From Thermobacillus sp. ZCTH02-B1 (GTDB taxonomy: Bacteria; Bacillota; Bacilli; Paenibacillales; Paenibacillaceae): 64,000 bases of DNA. The position numbers and the translations under genes are program-made. The notes under the pieces were generated by a model. The model was not told the origin of the DNA and made no database searches. It saw only the letters and a program-made list of their open reading frames with translations. Positions 51,668-59,171 of the stretch are shown one piece after another. The DNA lies in NCBI RefSeq assembly GCF_002159085.1, contig NZ_LZRU01000009.1, positions 248,001 through 312,000 on the forward strand. The letters run 5' to 3'. The stretch's first letter is position 1. Each line of letters starts with the position of its first letter.

Positions 51668-52243
51668 CTAGCCGACGTTCAATTCGCGGATGCGTTGCAT
51701 GATGAGCTCGGTCGCGCGATCCAGCGCATCGCCGTCCGTGCTTCCCGCGAACGGCGCGAAATCGATCGGCGGACCGTAAATGACGTGCGTCCTGCGGAAC
51801 AACCGGTAGCCGGGCACGATCCTGCACGGCACGACCGGCGCTCCGCTCCGGATCGCCAGCAACGCGGCTCCGCGTTTTGCGGAGGAAGCGTCCGAATTGC
51901 GTGTCCCTTCCGGGAACATGAGGATCGCATGACCGTCCCGCAGCAGCTGCAGTGACGTCTTGATCGCTTCTTTGCTGACGCCGCCCCGCTTGACGGGGAA
52001 AGCTCCGAGCGCGGTGATGAGCGCGGCGAACGGCTTGAAGTTGAACAGCTCGGATTTGGCCATGTAGTGCAGGCGCCTCGGCACATAGATGCCGAGCGTC
52101 GGCGGGTCCAGCACGCTGATGTGGTTCGAGCAGAGCAGCACCCCGCCCTCCCGCGGAATGTTCTCCACGCCGTGCGCCTTGAGCCGGAACAACACGGTGA
52201 ACAGAAACCGCAGCACGACCCGGGCGAACTCGTAGAAATTCAT
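51668..52243 (-). CDS. plsC: 1-acyl-sn-glycerol-3-phosphate acyltransferase
   Basis: 191 residues. The acyltransferase blocks are in order: NHISVLDPPTLG (NHx4D, about 40-46), KRGGVSKEAIKT, FPEGTRN and VPCRIVPGYRLF. An N-terminal hydrophobic segment (VVLRFLFTVLFRL) anchors it to the membrane. It converts lysophosphatidate to phosphatidate, the step after PlsY. The ATG overlaps the cmk stop by 4 nt. The cmk-plsC pairing is common in Bacillota. Confidence 0.95.
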   Translation of the reverse strand: MNFYEFARVVLRFLFTVLFRLKAHGVENIPREGGVLLCSNHISVLDPPTLGIYVPRRLHYMAKSELFNFKPFAALITALGAFPVKRGGVSKEAIKTSLQLLRDGHAILMFPEGTRNSDASSAKRGAALLAIRSGAPVVPCRIVPGYRLFRRTHVIYGPPIDFAPFAGSTDGDALDRATELIMQRIRELNVG

Positions 52244-52950
52244 GCTCCGCCCGCCCCCAGGGCCGCCCGTTCGGCAAGCATCGCGATGCGATCCGCGGCC
52301 TCCTCGGCCGTCAGGCTCGTCGTGTCGAGGACGATCGCGTCCTCGGCCTTGACGAGCGGCGCAATCTCACGGCTTGCGTCCAGACGGTCCCGTTCGGCGA
52401 TCTCCCGCTCGAGCATCTCCAGCGTGAGCCCCTGCGCCCGCCCGCTCTCTTCGTAGCGGCGGCGCGCGCGTTCCCGCACGCTGGCCGTCAGGAAGATCTT
52501 GAGTTCAGCGTCGGGGAGCACATGCGTGCCGATATCCCGGCCGTCCATGACGACGCCGCCGGCCTTCGCCATCGCGCGCTGCAGCTCCACCAGCCTCGCC
52601 CGCACGGCCGGAACGGCCGCATAGGCGGGAACGGCGGCCGTCACTTCGCGCGATCGGATCTCCCCGGTCACGTCCTCCCCGTTCAGAAGGACGCGCTGAC
52701 CGTTGTCGCCCGTCTCGAGCCGGATGTCGAGTCCGGACACCAGCCGCTCCAGCTCGCCCGAATCTCCGGGTCCGACGCCAGCCCGAAGCGCGGCCAGCGC
52801 AACCGCCCGGTACATCGCGCCCGTGTCGATGTACACGTAGCCGAACCGGTCGGCGACCATGCGGGCGACCGTGCTCTTGCCCGCTCCGGCCGGTCCGTCG
52901 ATGGCGATCGCGATGCGCCGCGGACTTGAGCCCTGCGCAATCTTCGTCAG
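52240..52950 (-). CDS. cmk: Cytidylate kinase (apparent non-canonical CTG start)
   Basis: 236 residues if started at CTG 52950. It phosphorylates CMP and dCMP. The P-loop GPAGAGKST is at 19-27, YIDTGAMYRAVAL and VVMDGRDIGTHVLPDAELKIFLTA follow, and the body is normal. In this frame no ATG, GTG or TTG exists between the upstream stop and an internal ATG (52860) that lies after the P-loop. CTG 52950 lies 6 nt after GGAGGGG, so initiation there is the simplest reading. An ATT at 52941 or a sequencing error are alternatives. It heads cmk-plsC-ypfD. Confidence 0.93.
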   Translation of the reverse strand: MTKIAQGSSPRRIAIAIDGPAGAGKSTVARMVADRFGYVYIDTGAMYRAVALAALRAGVGPGDSGELERLVSGLDIRLETGDNGQRVLLNGEDVTGEIRSREVTAAVPAYAAVPAVRARLVELQRAMAKAGGVVMDGRDIGTHVLPDAELKIFLTASVRERARRRYEESGRAQGLTLEMLEREIAERDRLDASREIAPLVKAEDAIVLDTTSLTAEEAADRIAMLAERAALGAGGA

Positions 52951-52976
52951 CGTAAACCCCTCCAGCGACCTTCATG

Positions 52977-52999
52977 AAAAAAGCAGGCACGGCCTGCCA
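52977..52999 (-). terminator. Terminator of the ypeB-ypfA-ypfB unit, also at the 5' end of the cmk transcript
   Basis: A GCAGGC/GCCTGC stem with a 3-nt loop (52997-52992 with 52988-52983), followed by six T. It is 41 nt after the ypfB stop. The cmk promoter lies upstream of it, so the cmk mRNA would begin with this hairpin. Confidence 0.82.
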
Positions 53000-53008
53000 A
53001 ACGAGAAA

Positions 53009-53037
53009 ATTATACCACATACCCGACCAGGATGCAA
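53009..53037 (-). promoter_or_regulatory. Sigma-A promoter of cmk
   Basis: TTGCAT (53037-53032), a 17-bp spacer and a perfect TATAAT (53014-53009), directly after the ypfB stop. The start site should fall near 53002, about 5 nt before the hairpin at 52977-52999 and 52 nt before the proposed CTG start. Confidence 0.8.
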
Positions 53038-53039
53038 AA

Positions 53040-53240
53040 TTACCCGTCCCCGAGCGGAACGCCTTCGAGACGTTCCGTCCTGGACAGGACCGGCCTCAAG
53101 CCGTCGGCATGAAGCGCAACCTGCGCCGCGATGACGAGCGCAAGCAGCGCGGCGACGGCAACGGCCAGCCTCCTGCACATCCTGTCCGCAACGGCCGTCC
53201 AGTAGGAACGGCTGCGCCGATCCGCATTTCGCCCGTCCAT
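53040..53240 (-). CDS. ypfB: Small single-span membrane protein (YpfB/DUF5359-like)
   Basis: 66 residues from ATG 53240 with AAAGGGTG upstream. The Arg-rich N-terminus (DGRNADRRSRSYWTAVADRM) precedes one membrane helix (about 25-44, LAVAVAALLALVIAAQVAL) and a short outer tail. The size, topology and position between ypfA and cmk match B. subtilis YpfB. The function is unknown. Confidence 0.75.
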   Translation of the reverse strand: MDGRNADRRSRSYWTAVADRMCRRLAVAVAALLALVIAAQVALHADGLRPVLSRTERLEGVPLGDG

Positions 53241-53308
53241 CCTTCGATCACCCTTTCCCGGAAACATCAGTCTTCCCGGATAACGGGCATCGGATGCGGC
53301 CGAAACGA

Positions 53309-53962
53309 TCAACGCTTGCGGAATTCGAGCTGGCGCTCGAAGCAGTATCGGATAATTTTCTGTCGTTCGCTGTCCGAGATTTCGATGAACTTGGCCATGA
53401 TTTGCTGTCGGCCGGATTCGAGCTTTTTCACCCGGACGACTTCCGGCTTGAAAAACGCATGCTCGATCGTCCCGTTCTTGTAGGGGATGAGCAGCCAGCA
53501 CTCCATCACGTCGCCGGGCCTGATCGACCACCGCGGGTCCGTGACGAAGGAAATGCCGCCCCCGCCGATGTCTTCCGTGTACGCCAGGAACCGGACCTGG
53601 CTCGCAAGTTTGACGGCCAGTTCCAGCACCGCCGGCACGCGGAGGAAGCTGCGCCGCTGCACTTTCCGGATCGAATCGGGATCCGGCTTGCGGATCGCGA
53701 CCAGCTTGATGACATCGTCACGGAATCCGATCACGTGGGTGTTGAAATGGTGCCTGACGCCGCCTTCCGCGAGAAAATAAGCCGAGAGTTCGTCCCCGAG
53801 ATTCAACCGTTTGAGCCGGCCGGTATCCTCCTCAAGCGGCACCTCGATGTAGAGGATGTCGTCCTCGACGTCCGCGATGCGCGACTTGTAGACCTTCTCT
53901 GCTTCCTCTTCATCCGGAGATGCCGCCTGAAGGAACAGGAGCGTGTTCACCTTCGGCTCCAA
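53309..53962 (-). CDS. ypfA: PilZ-domain cyclic-di-GMP receptor (YpfA/MotI-type flagellar brake)
   Basis: 217 residues from a TTG at 53962 (9 nt after a G-run), the same length as the B. subtilis protein. An ATG at 53980 lies only about 12 nt after a TATAAT and is less likely. An N-terminal YcgR-like barrel (about 1-100, YKSRIADVEDDILYIEVPLE) precedes the PilZ domain with QRRSFLRVPA and EDIGGGGISF, the c-di-GMP-binding R-x3-R and D-x-G-G-G elements. In B. subtilis it stops flagellar rotation by binding MotA. Confidence 0.92.
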   Translation of the reverse strand: MEPKVNTLLFLQAASPDEEEAEKVYKSRIADVEDDILYIEVPLEEDTGRLKRLNLGDELSAYFLAEGGVRHHFNTHVIGFRDDVIKLVAIRKPDPDSIRKVQRRSFLRVPAVLELAVKLASQVRFLAYTEDIGGGGISFVTDPRWSIRPGDVMECWLLIPYKNGTIEHAFFKPEVVRVKKLESGRQQIMAKFIEISDSERQKIIRYCFERQLEFRKR

Positions 53963-54043
53963 CTCGGTCTTCCCCCCCATTACAAGAAATTATACCATGG
54001 GAGGAAAGACACAACCAGCGGAAATTGCGGCCTGATCGGCGGT

Positions 54044-55420
54044 TTATCGGGCTTGCGTCCGCTCCCCGGCCGTCTGCGCGTCGTCTGCCGTCCTGTATCG
54101 CTCGATTTTTTCCTCGATCCCGGTCGAAGCGTTGATGTAAATCCGATACCGTCCGCCGTTGATCCGCCCGGCGAACTCGTAGCAGAGCACCTCATCGTCC
54201 TGTTCGTTCCGGATGTAGGCGAGCTGCGAGCGTTCGACCTCGAAATCGGGATGGAGATGCTTTCTCGCCTCCGCTTCTCCGATCGCCGGCTTGACGGGCT
54301 TCCGCTCCCGGCGCTCATAGACGTAATCCGCCGCCTGCAGCCCCACCACTTCGCCGTTGTCGAGTGCCACCTTGACCGTCAGCTTCCGCGGATAGACGAC
54401 GGCTCCGTCCAGGACGGGCGCGTACGTCAGGTTCACCGCGTTGTCGTACGGATCGGCCGCGATTGCCCGCATCTCGGGATAGCCGCGCTCCTTGAGGAAC
54501 GCGCGCGCCGCCCGATCCGCCTCGTCCAGGCCGACGGACCGGGATCCCCGGATCTCGCGGGAGTTCATGTACCAGATCAGTTCTCCGCCCCGCTTCGTAA
54601 AATCCATTTGAATCCTGACGCCGCTCCCCTTATCCACGACGGCGGAATAGACGGCGTACTCCGTGCCCTGCGCGTTCTCCGTCACCTGCACGGCGGACGG
54701 ATCGGGAAGGCCCAGCATTTTCGCGGCCCTGCGGCGCACGTCGTCGGCCGTCACGGGCTTGCCCGGCAGAAGGTCGACCGTCCGCTTCCGGTACATGGCC
54801 GCAACGGGCCGCCCCCAGTCGATCTGTTCGTACTGGGCGATCTTGCCGTCCACCATCTTGAACCCGTCGATGATCACGTTGTCGCGCGGCGCGTCTTCGG
54901 AGGCCAGCGCCAGCTCGACGTCCATCCACCGCAGATTGTCGGCCAGCACCTTCTCCTGGACCGTGCGCAGGTCTTTCGCGATGGTCTCGGCCGATTCATA
55001 CAGCTTCTTCAACGTGGCGAGCTCCTGCTCGCTGAGCGGCTGCTTCGACAGGTCGCGGATCGCCGTCTTGTAAGAGAAATTGGCGATCTTCGACAGGAAT
55101 TCCTCCGTCCGGTTGAACGGAAGCAGCGTAAGCGGAAGCTGGCTGATATCGCTCTGCGCTTCGCTCGTGATGCGCCAGATGTTGATCAGACCCTTGCGCT
55201 GGACATCGTGGGACGACGGGCTCACGGCAAGCGTGTTGCCCAACTGCTCGTGCAATTCTTCGATATGGTCGCTCAAATCGTGGAACGCGCGCTGGTACTG
55301 GTTTTCCGCCTTGATGAGCAGACTGTTCTTCTCCTGGTGCTCCCGGTATCCCCAGAAGGCCGTTCCCGCAAGCAGAACGGCGAACACCGGGAACAAAACG
55401 GCGCTGAGACGCGTATACAT
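54044..55420 (-). CDS. ypeB: Germination protein YpeB
   Basis: 458 residues from ATG 55420 (GGAG, 8-nt spacing). An N-terminal signal anchor (about 5-25, LSAVLFPVFAVLLAGTAFWG) is followed by a helical region and C-terminal PepSY-type repeats (YPEMRAIAADPYDNAVNLTY, YRIYINASTGIEEKIERY). YpeB is needed to make and protect the cortex-lytic enzyme SleB in spores. In B. subtilis sleB lies directly upstream; here it is absent and a zinc-ribbon gene and prsW come next. Confidence 0.95.
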   Translation of the reverse strand: MYTRLSAVLFPVFAVLLAGTAFWGYREHQEKNSLLIKAENQYQRAFHDLSDHIEELHEQLGNTLAVSPSSHDVQRKGLINIWRITSEAQSDISQLPLTLLPFNRTEEFLSKIANFSYKTAIRDLSKQPLSEQELATLKKLYESAETIAKDLRTVQEKVLADNLRWMDVELALASEDAPRDNVIIDGFKMVDGKIAQYEQIDWGRPVAAMYRKRTVDLLPGKPVTADDVRRRAAKMLGLPDPSAVQVTENAQGTEYAVYSAVVDKGSGVRIQMDFTKRGGELIWYMNSREIRGSRSVGLDEADRAARAFLKERGYPEMRAIAADPYDNAVNLTYAPVLDGAVVYPRKLTVKVALDNGEVVGLQAADYVYERRERKPVKPAIGEAEARKHLHPDFEVERSQLAYIRNEQDDEVLCYEFAGRINGGRYRIYINASTGIEEKIERYRTADDAQTAGERTQAR

Positions 55421-55494
55421 GCGACAAGCTCCTTTCGCTGGCAAGCTTGGCGTTAGTTTGCTTGCGCGAAAGGAGCTTTATGCACCGCCGACGA

Positions 55495-55662
55495 TCATTC
55501 CCAATGCTCTTCGATGTCGAAGTCTTCGGTGTTGTCGCACAGGCATTGGCGGAAGCCGGTCTCGATCCGTCCCTTCTCCCGCCTGCCGCGAAGGATGAAT
55601 TTCTCGCCGCACCGCCTGCAGCGGATGCGCACTTTCACTCGATTGGATGCCGCCGAGGTCAT
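55495..55662 (-). CDS. Small zinc-ribbon-like protein
   Basis: 55 residues from ATG 55662 (AAAGGA, 9-nt spacing); an ATG at 55698 has no ribosome site. VRIRCRRCGEKFILRGRREK carries C-x2-C, and FRQCLCDNTEDFDIEEHW supplies C-x-C, so a structural zinc site is likely. The basic middle suggests nucleic-acid or protein contact. It lies between prsW and ypeB, where B. subtilis has sleB. No function known. Confidence 0.75.
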   Translation of the reverse strand: MTSAASNRVKVRIRCRRCGEKFILRGRREKGRIETGFRQCLCDNTEDFDIEEHWE

Positions 55663-55697
55663 GGCCGCCGACCGTCCTTTCGTCGTTTCTTGACCCA

Positions 55698-56405
55698 TTA
55701 TGGACGGATCCGCTGCATTTTAATCTCGTCTTCCCGCGGAATGGAACGGAACGGCGACCGGTCGTTGGCGCGCCGGATCTTCCGGCCTCCCCGGATCCAC
55801 AGGTAGGCCATGAACGGCGCGATCGGCAGCATCCAGTAATTCCTGAACACGAGCAGAATATAATCGAAGGCGCCATGCCAGAATAACGGAAGCAGGAAGG
55901 ATGCGGCGAGATATTTCCCGGATTGGCCGGAGGCGAATTTCGCCTTGCCGATGTAGTAGCCCATCACGACCCCGAACAGCGCGTGTCCGGATACGGGCAG
56001 CAGCGCCCGCAGGATGAGCGAACCGAACGTAGCCGGCATGAGCAGGGCGTACAACACGTTCTCGACCGTGGCGAACCCGAGCGAGACGGCCGCCGCGTAG
56101 ACGATGCCGTCGTAAGGCTCGTCGAACTCGGTATGGTTGTAAATCATGTGATACAGCACGAACCATTTTATCGCTTCCTCGATGCCCGCCGAAACCAGGA
56201 AAGCCTGCACGAGCGGGGAATCCCCGAGCCCGAGCGTGACGCCGCGCTGGATGACGGCGATCGGCAGCACGATCAGCGCCCCGACGACGAACATCCGCGC
56301 GACCATGTGGATCGGTTCGGCGTCGTATCGGTCTTTGAGATAGAAATAGGCAAGCAGCGCGATGCCCGGCGCGATGGCCGCCGTCAGCATCGACAAGAGC
56401 CACAT
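55698..56405 (-). CDS. prsW: PrsW-family intramembrane glutamic protease
   Basis: 235 residues from ATG 56405 (AAGGAGG, 8-nt spacing). About eight membrane helices. The family motifs are present: the paired Glu in SAGIEEAIKWFVLYHMIY, the EN in VSLGFATVENVLYAL, HALFGVVMGYYIG, and the final His in FLLPLFWHGAFDYILL. In B. subtilis PrsW makes the first cut in the anti-sigma factor RsiW under stress. Whether it acts on the zf-HC2 anti-sigma at 20460-21068 is unknown. Confidence 0.95.
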   Translation of the reverse strand: MWLLSMLTAAIAPGIALLAYFYLKDRYDAEPIHMVARMFVVGALIVLPIAVIQRGVTLGLGDSPLVQAFLVSAGIEEAIKWFVLYHMIYNHTEFDEPYDGIVYAAAVSLGFATVENVLYALLMPATFGSLILRALLPVSGHALFGVVMGYYIGKAKFASGQSGKYLAASFLLPLFWHGAFDYILLVFRNYWMLPIAPFMAYLWIRGGRKIRRANDRSPFRSIPREDEIKMQRIRP

Positions 56406-56555
56406 GCGGCCATCCTCCTTCCGCGCGGCCCGCATGAATGAGAGAAGCGCTCCCGATGGCCGATCTTCGCCCTCTCGGATGCGCTTCGGCATGGAACGCG
56501 ATCAGAACCGCTCGTTGATCTCCTTCACGGCATCGGATGCGAAGATGACTTTTCC

Positions 56556-57116
56556 TTATTCTTCCAGAACGACTTCCGTGACGGACGCCGCCTCGCCGTA
56601 TTCGGCGAGCACCGCGGTGATCGCCTGATAGCGGGACGGATCGACTTCCGACGCTCCGAACGCCAGCAGATACAGCCCCTTGTAGGCGTAGAGCCTGCCG
56701 CCGGACTCCGGCACGGCCGCGGCCAGCCTGCGGCATGCGGCAACGACGTCCTCGAAATCCCGGAACGCGTAGAGTATCGTGTCGCTGATTTCCAGCGTCA
56801 CTTCCATTTCGTACATGTCCTCGTCATGATCCGGTTCGTCGTCATCCACATCATCATGGTGCTCGACGACATCTCCGCTGCCTCGGGTGACGATGACCAC
56901 CATCCCTTGTGCCGGGAGACCGATCACTTCGACCGCGAGGGGACCGGTGGCTTCGAATCCCAGTTCGCTGTAGGCCTGATCCATCATCTCGCTGAACAGT
57001 TCATGCACCTTGGGAATTTCGCGCCACAAGTCCTCCTTCTGGATTCCCCGTTCCAGGAGGTCGTCCAACGTCAGGAAGATGCGGATCTTGTCCTGACTGA
57101 GCCGCTCAATCTTCAT
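56556..57116 (-). CDS. mecA: Adaptor protein MecA/YpbH, truncated by an in-frame stop
   Basis: 186 residues from ATG 57116 (GGAGG, 7-nt spacing). MKIERLSQDKIRIFLTLDDLLERGI is the substrate-binding N-domain. An acidic His/Asp-rich linker follows (about 80-100), then the ClpC-binding domain (YEMEVTLEISDTILYAFRDFE, GRLYAYKGLYLLAF). Translation stops at TAA 56556-56558, but the same frame continues with GKVIFASDAVKEINERF and a TGA at 56502-56504. MecA proteins normally end E-E-Y-G-K...F, so the TAA stands where Tyr is expected. The last 18 residues are lost unless the stop is read through. Confidence 0.9.
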   Translation of the reverse strand: MKIERLSQDKIRIFLTLDDLLERGIQKEDLWREIPKVHELFSEMMDQAYSELGFEATGPLAVEVIGLPAQGMVVIVTRGSGDVVEHHDDVDDDEPDHDEDMYEMEVTLEISDTILYAFRDFEDVVAACRRLAAAVPESGGRLYAYKGLYLLAFGASEVDPSRYQAITAVLAEYGEAASVTEVVLEE

Positions 57117-57658
57117 GATGGCTCCTCCCCCTCTGCAGCTTCGTACAATTGCACCTTCGATCCCGCCTGACGAACCCATGTCCACAGGCAAGATCTTGCT
57201 TCTATGTTATCACGGATGCCGACGAAATGCACTAGGAAACGAGGAAGAAAGCAAACCCATTTCCGGAAAGGGCGCTGCGCGCGGAGGATAGGCGATGCGT
57301 CCGCGAATCCGTTGCAACAAGGCTCCGCCCGGCAAGGCAGGCCCGCGGGTTGCAGGATGCCGGCGCCGCTTTCGCCGGTTCCGCGCGGACGATTTGTCGT
57401 ATGGTGTCTGTCGAATCCGGATATGTATCCGTCAAACGGAGGTATTGCCGCCAGACAGGACGCCGAACGAGCGGCGTTTGCGGATGCAACCGATGCAAAA
57501 TCGGCTTCGGGAAACGAAAAATTCCGGAGGCCGGGCGGGCACCGTGAGCCGTACCGCGGATCGCGCGCCGGACCGCGGGACAGGGACAACGTCGCGCGAT
57601 GACCGTCGGACCGCGGGGGTGACCGGAACCGGCCGCGGCCGCGCCGCCCGGTCTCCGG
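57117..57658. other. Gene-free stretch between mecA and the YtxH-like gene
   Basis: About 540 nt in which I see no supportable gene, RNA or strong terminator. The half next to mecA holds a weak promoter match for it (GTGATAACAT near 57208). Open frames on the plus strand are Arg/Pro-rich and have no recognisable similarity. The GC content drops locally near 57400-57430 and 57490-57525. Confidence 0.5.
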
Positions 57659-57982
57659 TCAATGCGGTTTGTCGGACGCGGCGTCTCCGGCCTCGGCGAG
57701 AATGCGCTCCGCTTCCTGCTTCACGCGTTCGTCCGCGCTGATCATCGAGCGTATCGTGCTCCACGTTCCGGAATCCGACTTGCCGGTTTTCCGCTCTTCC
57801 TTCCCTTTCTCGCCGCCGAACCGGAACCTCAGTGCCTGCTCGATCATCATGCGCCTAGCCGCATCCATCATCCGTTCCGCCCTGCGGACGCACCGTTCGA
57901 TCGCACCCGGATTTTTGCGGGACAGGATGATGCCGGCCGCGAGGCCGAGCAGGCCGCCCGCCACAAAACCGCGCATGCGCAT
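57659..57982 (-). CDS. YtxH-like small protein with N-terminal membrane segment
   Basis: 107 residues from ATG 57982 (GGAGG, 9-nt spacing). A Gly-rich hydrophobic N-terminus (GFVAGGLLGLAAGIILS) looks like the glycine-zipper anchor of YtxH-type proteins. It is followed by a long amphipathic helical region rich in Arg, Met and Lys. It is divergent from the deacetylase gene, with 170 nt between them. The function is unknown. Confidence 0.65.
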   Translation of the reverse strand: MRMRGFVAGGLLGLAAGIILSRKNPGAIERCVRRAERMMDAARRMMIEQALRFRFGGEKGKEERKTGKSDSGTWSTIRSMISADERVKQEAERILAEAGDAASDKPH

Positions 57983-58115
57983 TCGCGGGTCCCTCCTCGT
58001 GTGTCGGATGGATTGCGTACCTAGTGTTGCCCGGGCAACCGGCATAAATCCCGGTCAAAATCAGGAAGCCTCCGAATCAGGCAGCATCCGATGATGGATC
58101 GGCGGCGCTCCGCCG

Positions 58116-58124
58116 TGCTACAAT
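58116..58124 (+). promoter_or_regulatory. Extended -10 element upstream of the deacetylase gene
   Basis: TGC followed by TACAAT (58119-58124), with no clear -35, 30 nt before the proposed GTG start. A GGCGG-CGCT-CCGCC hairpin precedes it. Confidence 0.45.
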
Positions 58125-58154
58125 GGGGGACGACACGCGGGGGAGGTGATGTCT

Positions 58155-59171
58155 GTGCGAAAACCGGCCCTTGCGCTTGCGGCTGCCATGCTGGTCCTGA
58201 CTTCTTGCGGGTCCGGCGCCGCCGGCGGTGACGGCACGGGAATCCGGGAAGACGGCGGCACGGCCGTCGCCTGCGCGGAGCGGGGCTCGAGCCCGTCGGG
58301 GGCGGTTGACGATGCGGAACGCGGCGGCGGTGCGCCGGGTGATGCGGACGCATCCGAAACGCCCGAAGAAACGGATGCCGGCCGGACCGCCGGCGGGGCG
58401 GAATCCGGCAGCGGCGCCGACGAAGCGAACGCCGGTCCCGGCGTTTCCGGCGGACCGGATGCTGGCGGACAGTCGGAAGCGGCCGACAAGGCGCCGCCGG
58501 CGCCGCTCTACCGGATGAACGGCGTCTACAGGTTCGTTCCGATCGACGAAACGGCCGCGCCGGCCAAGGTCGTGCTCCTGACCTTCGACGACGGCCCGAA
58601 GGATCGGGAGGTGCTCGAGCGGATGCTCGACGCCCTCGACGGCCACGACGCGAAGGCGGTGTTCTTCGTGAACGGCTACCGCGCGGTGAAGCAGCCCGAA
58701 CTGCTGCAACTGATCCGCGAGCGGGGCCACATGATCGGCAACCACTCCTGGGATCACATCGATTTGAAACAGCTGGACGACGACGCCGTGCGCGACCAGA
58801 TCGGCCGCGTCCAGGAGCTCGTCGGGGGGACGGTCGGCGAGGAGCCGAAGCTGTTCCGGCCGCCTTACGGATCGGGCGGCGACCGTGTCAGGAAAATCGC
58901 GGAAGAATTCGGGCTGCTCTACACGACGTGGTCGAACGGGTCGCTCGACTGGGACGCGAACGCGAAGGACAAACCGGACGTCGTGATCCGCAACGTGCTC
59001 GACCAGCTCCATCCCGGCGCGAACATCCTGATGCACGAGCTGCCCTGGACCGCGGACGCGCTTGACGAACTGCTCGGCAAAATCGAAGCGGAAGGATACG
59101 GCTTCCTCGATCCGGCGCTCATCGAGATTCCGACGGCGGATCCGGATGCCGGCGGAGCGAACGGAGCGTGA
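58155..59171 (+). CDS. Polysaccharide deacetylase lipoprotein (NodB domain)
   Basis: 338 residues from a GTG at 58155 (GGAGG, 8-nt spacing). A lipoprotein signal ends in LTSC (about 15-18). Residues 20-115 are a low-complexity Gly/Ala/Asp/Glu linker. The NodB fold (about 135-320) has LLTFDDGPKDREVLERML with the catalytic/metal Asp pair, HSWDHIDL with two zinc His, and RPPYGSGGDRVRKIAEEF. The last motif, normally with His and Leu, is ILMHELPWT. It likely de-N-acetylates peptidoglycan or another cell-surface glycan. Its 3' end overlaps the facing gene by 53 nt. Confidence 0.92.
   Translation: MRKPALALAAAMLVLTSCGSGAAGGDGTGIREDGGTAVACAERGSSPSGAVDDAERGGGAPGDADASETPEETDAGRTAGGAESGSGADEANAGPGVSGGPDAGGQSEAADKAPPAPLYRMNGVYRFVPIDETAAPAKVVLLTFDDGPKDREVLERMLDALDGHDAKAVFFVNGYRAVKQPELLQLIRERGHMIGNHSWDHIDLKQLDDDAVRDQIGRVQELVGGTVGEEPKLFRPPYGSGGDRVRKIAEEFGLLYTTWSNGSLDWDANAKDKPDVVIRNVLDQLHPGANILMHELPWTADALDELLGKIEAEGYGFLDPALIEIPTADPDAGGANGA

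Noticed and set aside
57295..57741. Plus-strand open frame with an upstream GGAGG
   Set aside because: The translation is low-complexity Arg/Pro/Thr-rich with no motif, and its end overlaps the YtxH-like gene on the other strand. It looks like chance in GC-rich DNA.
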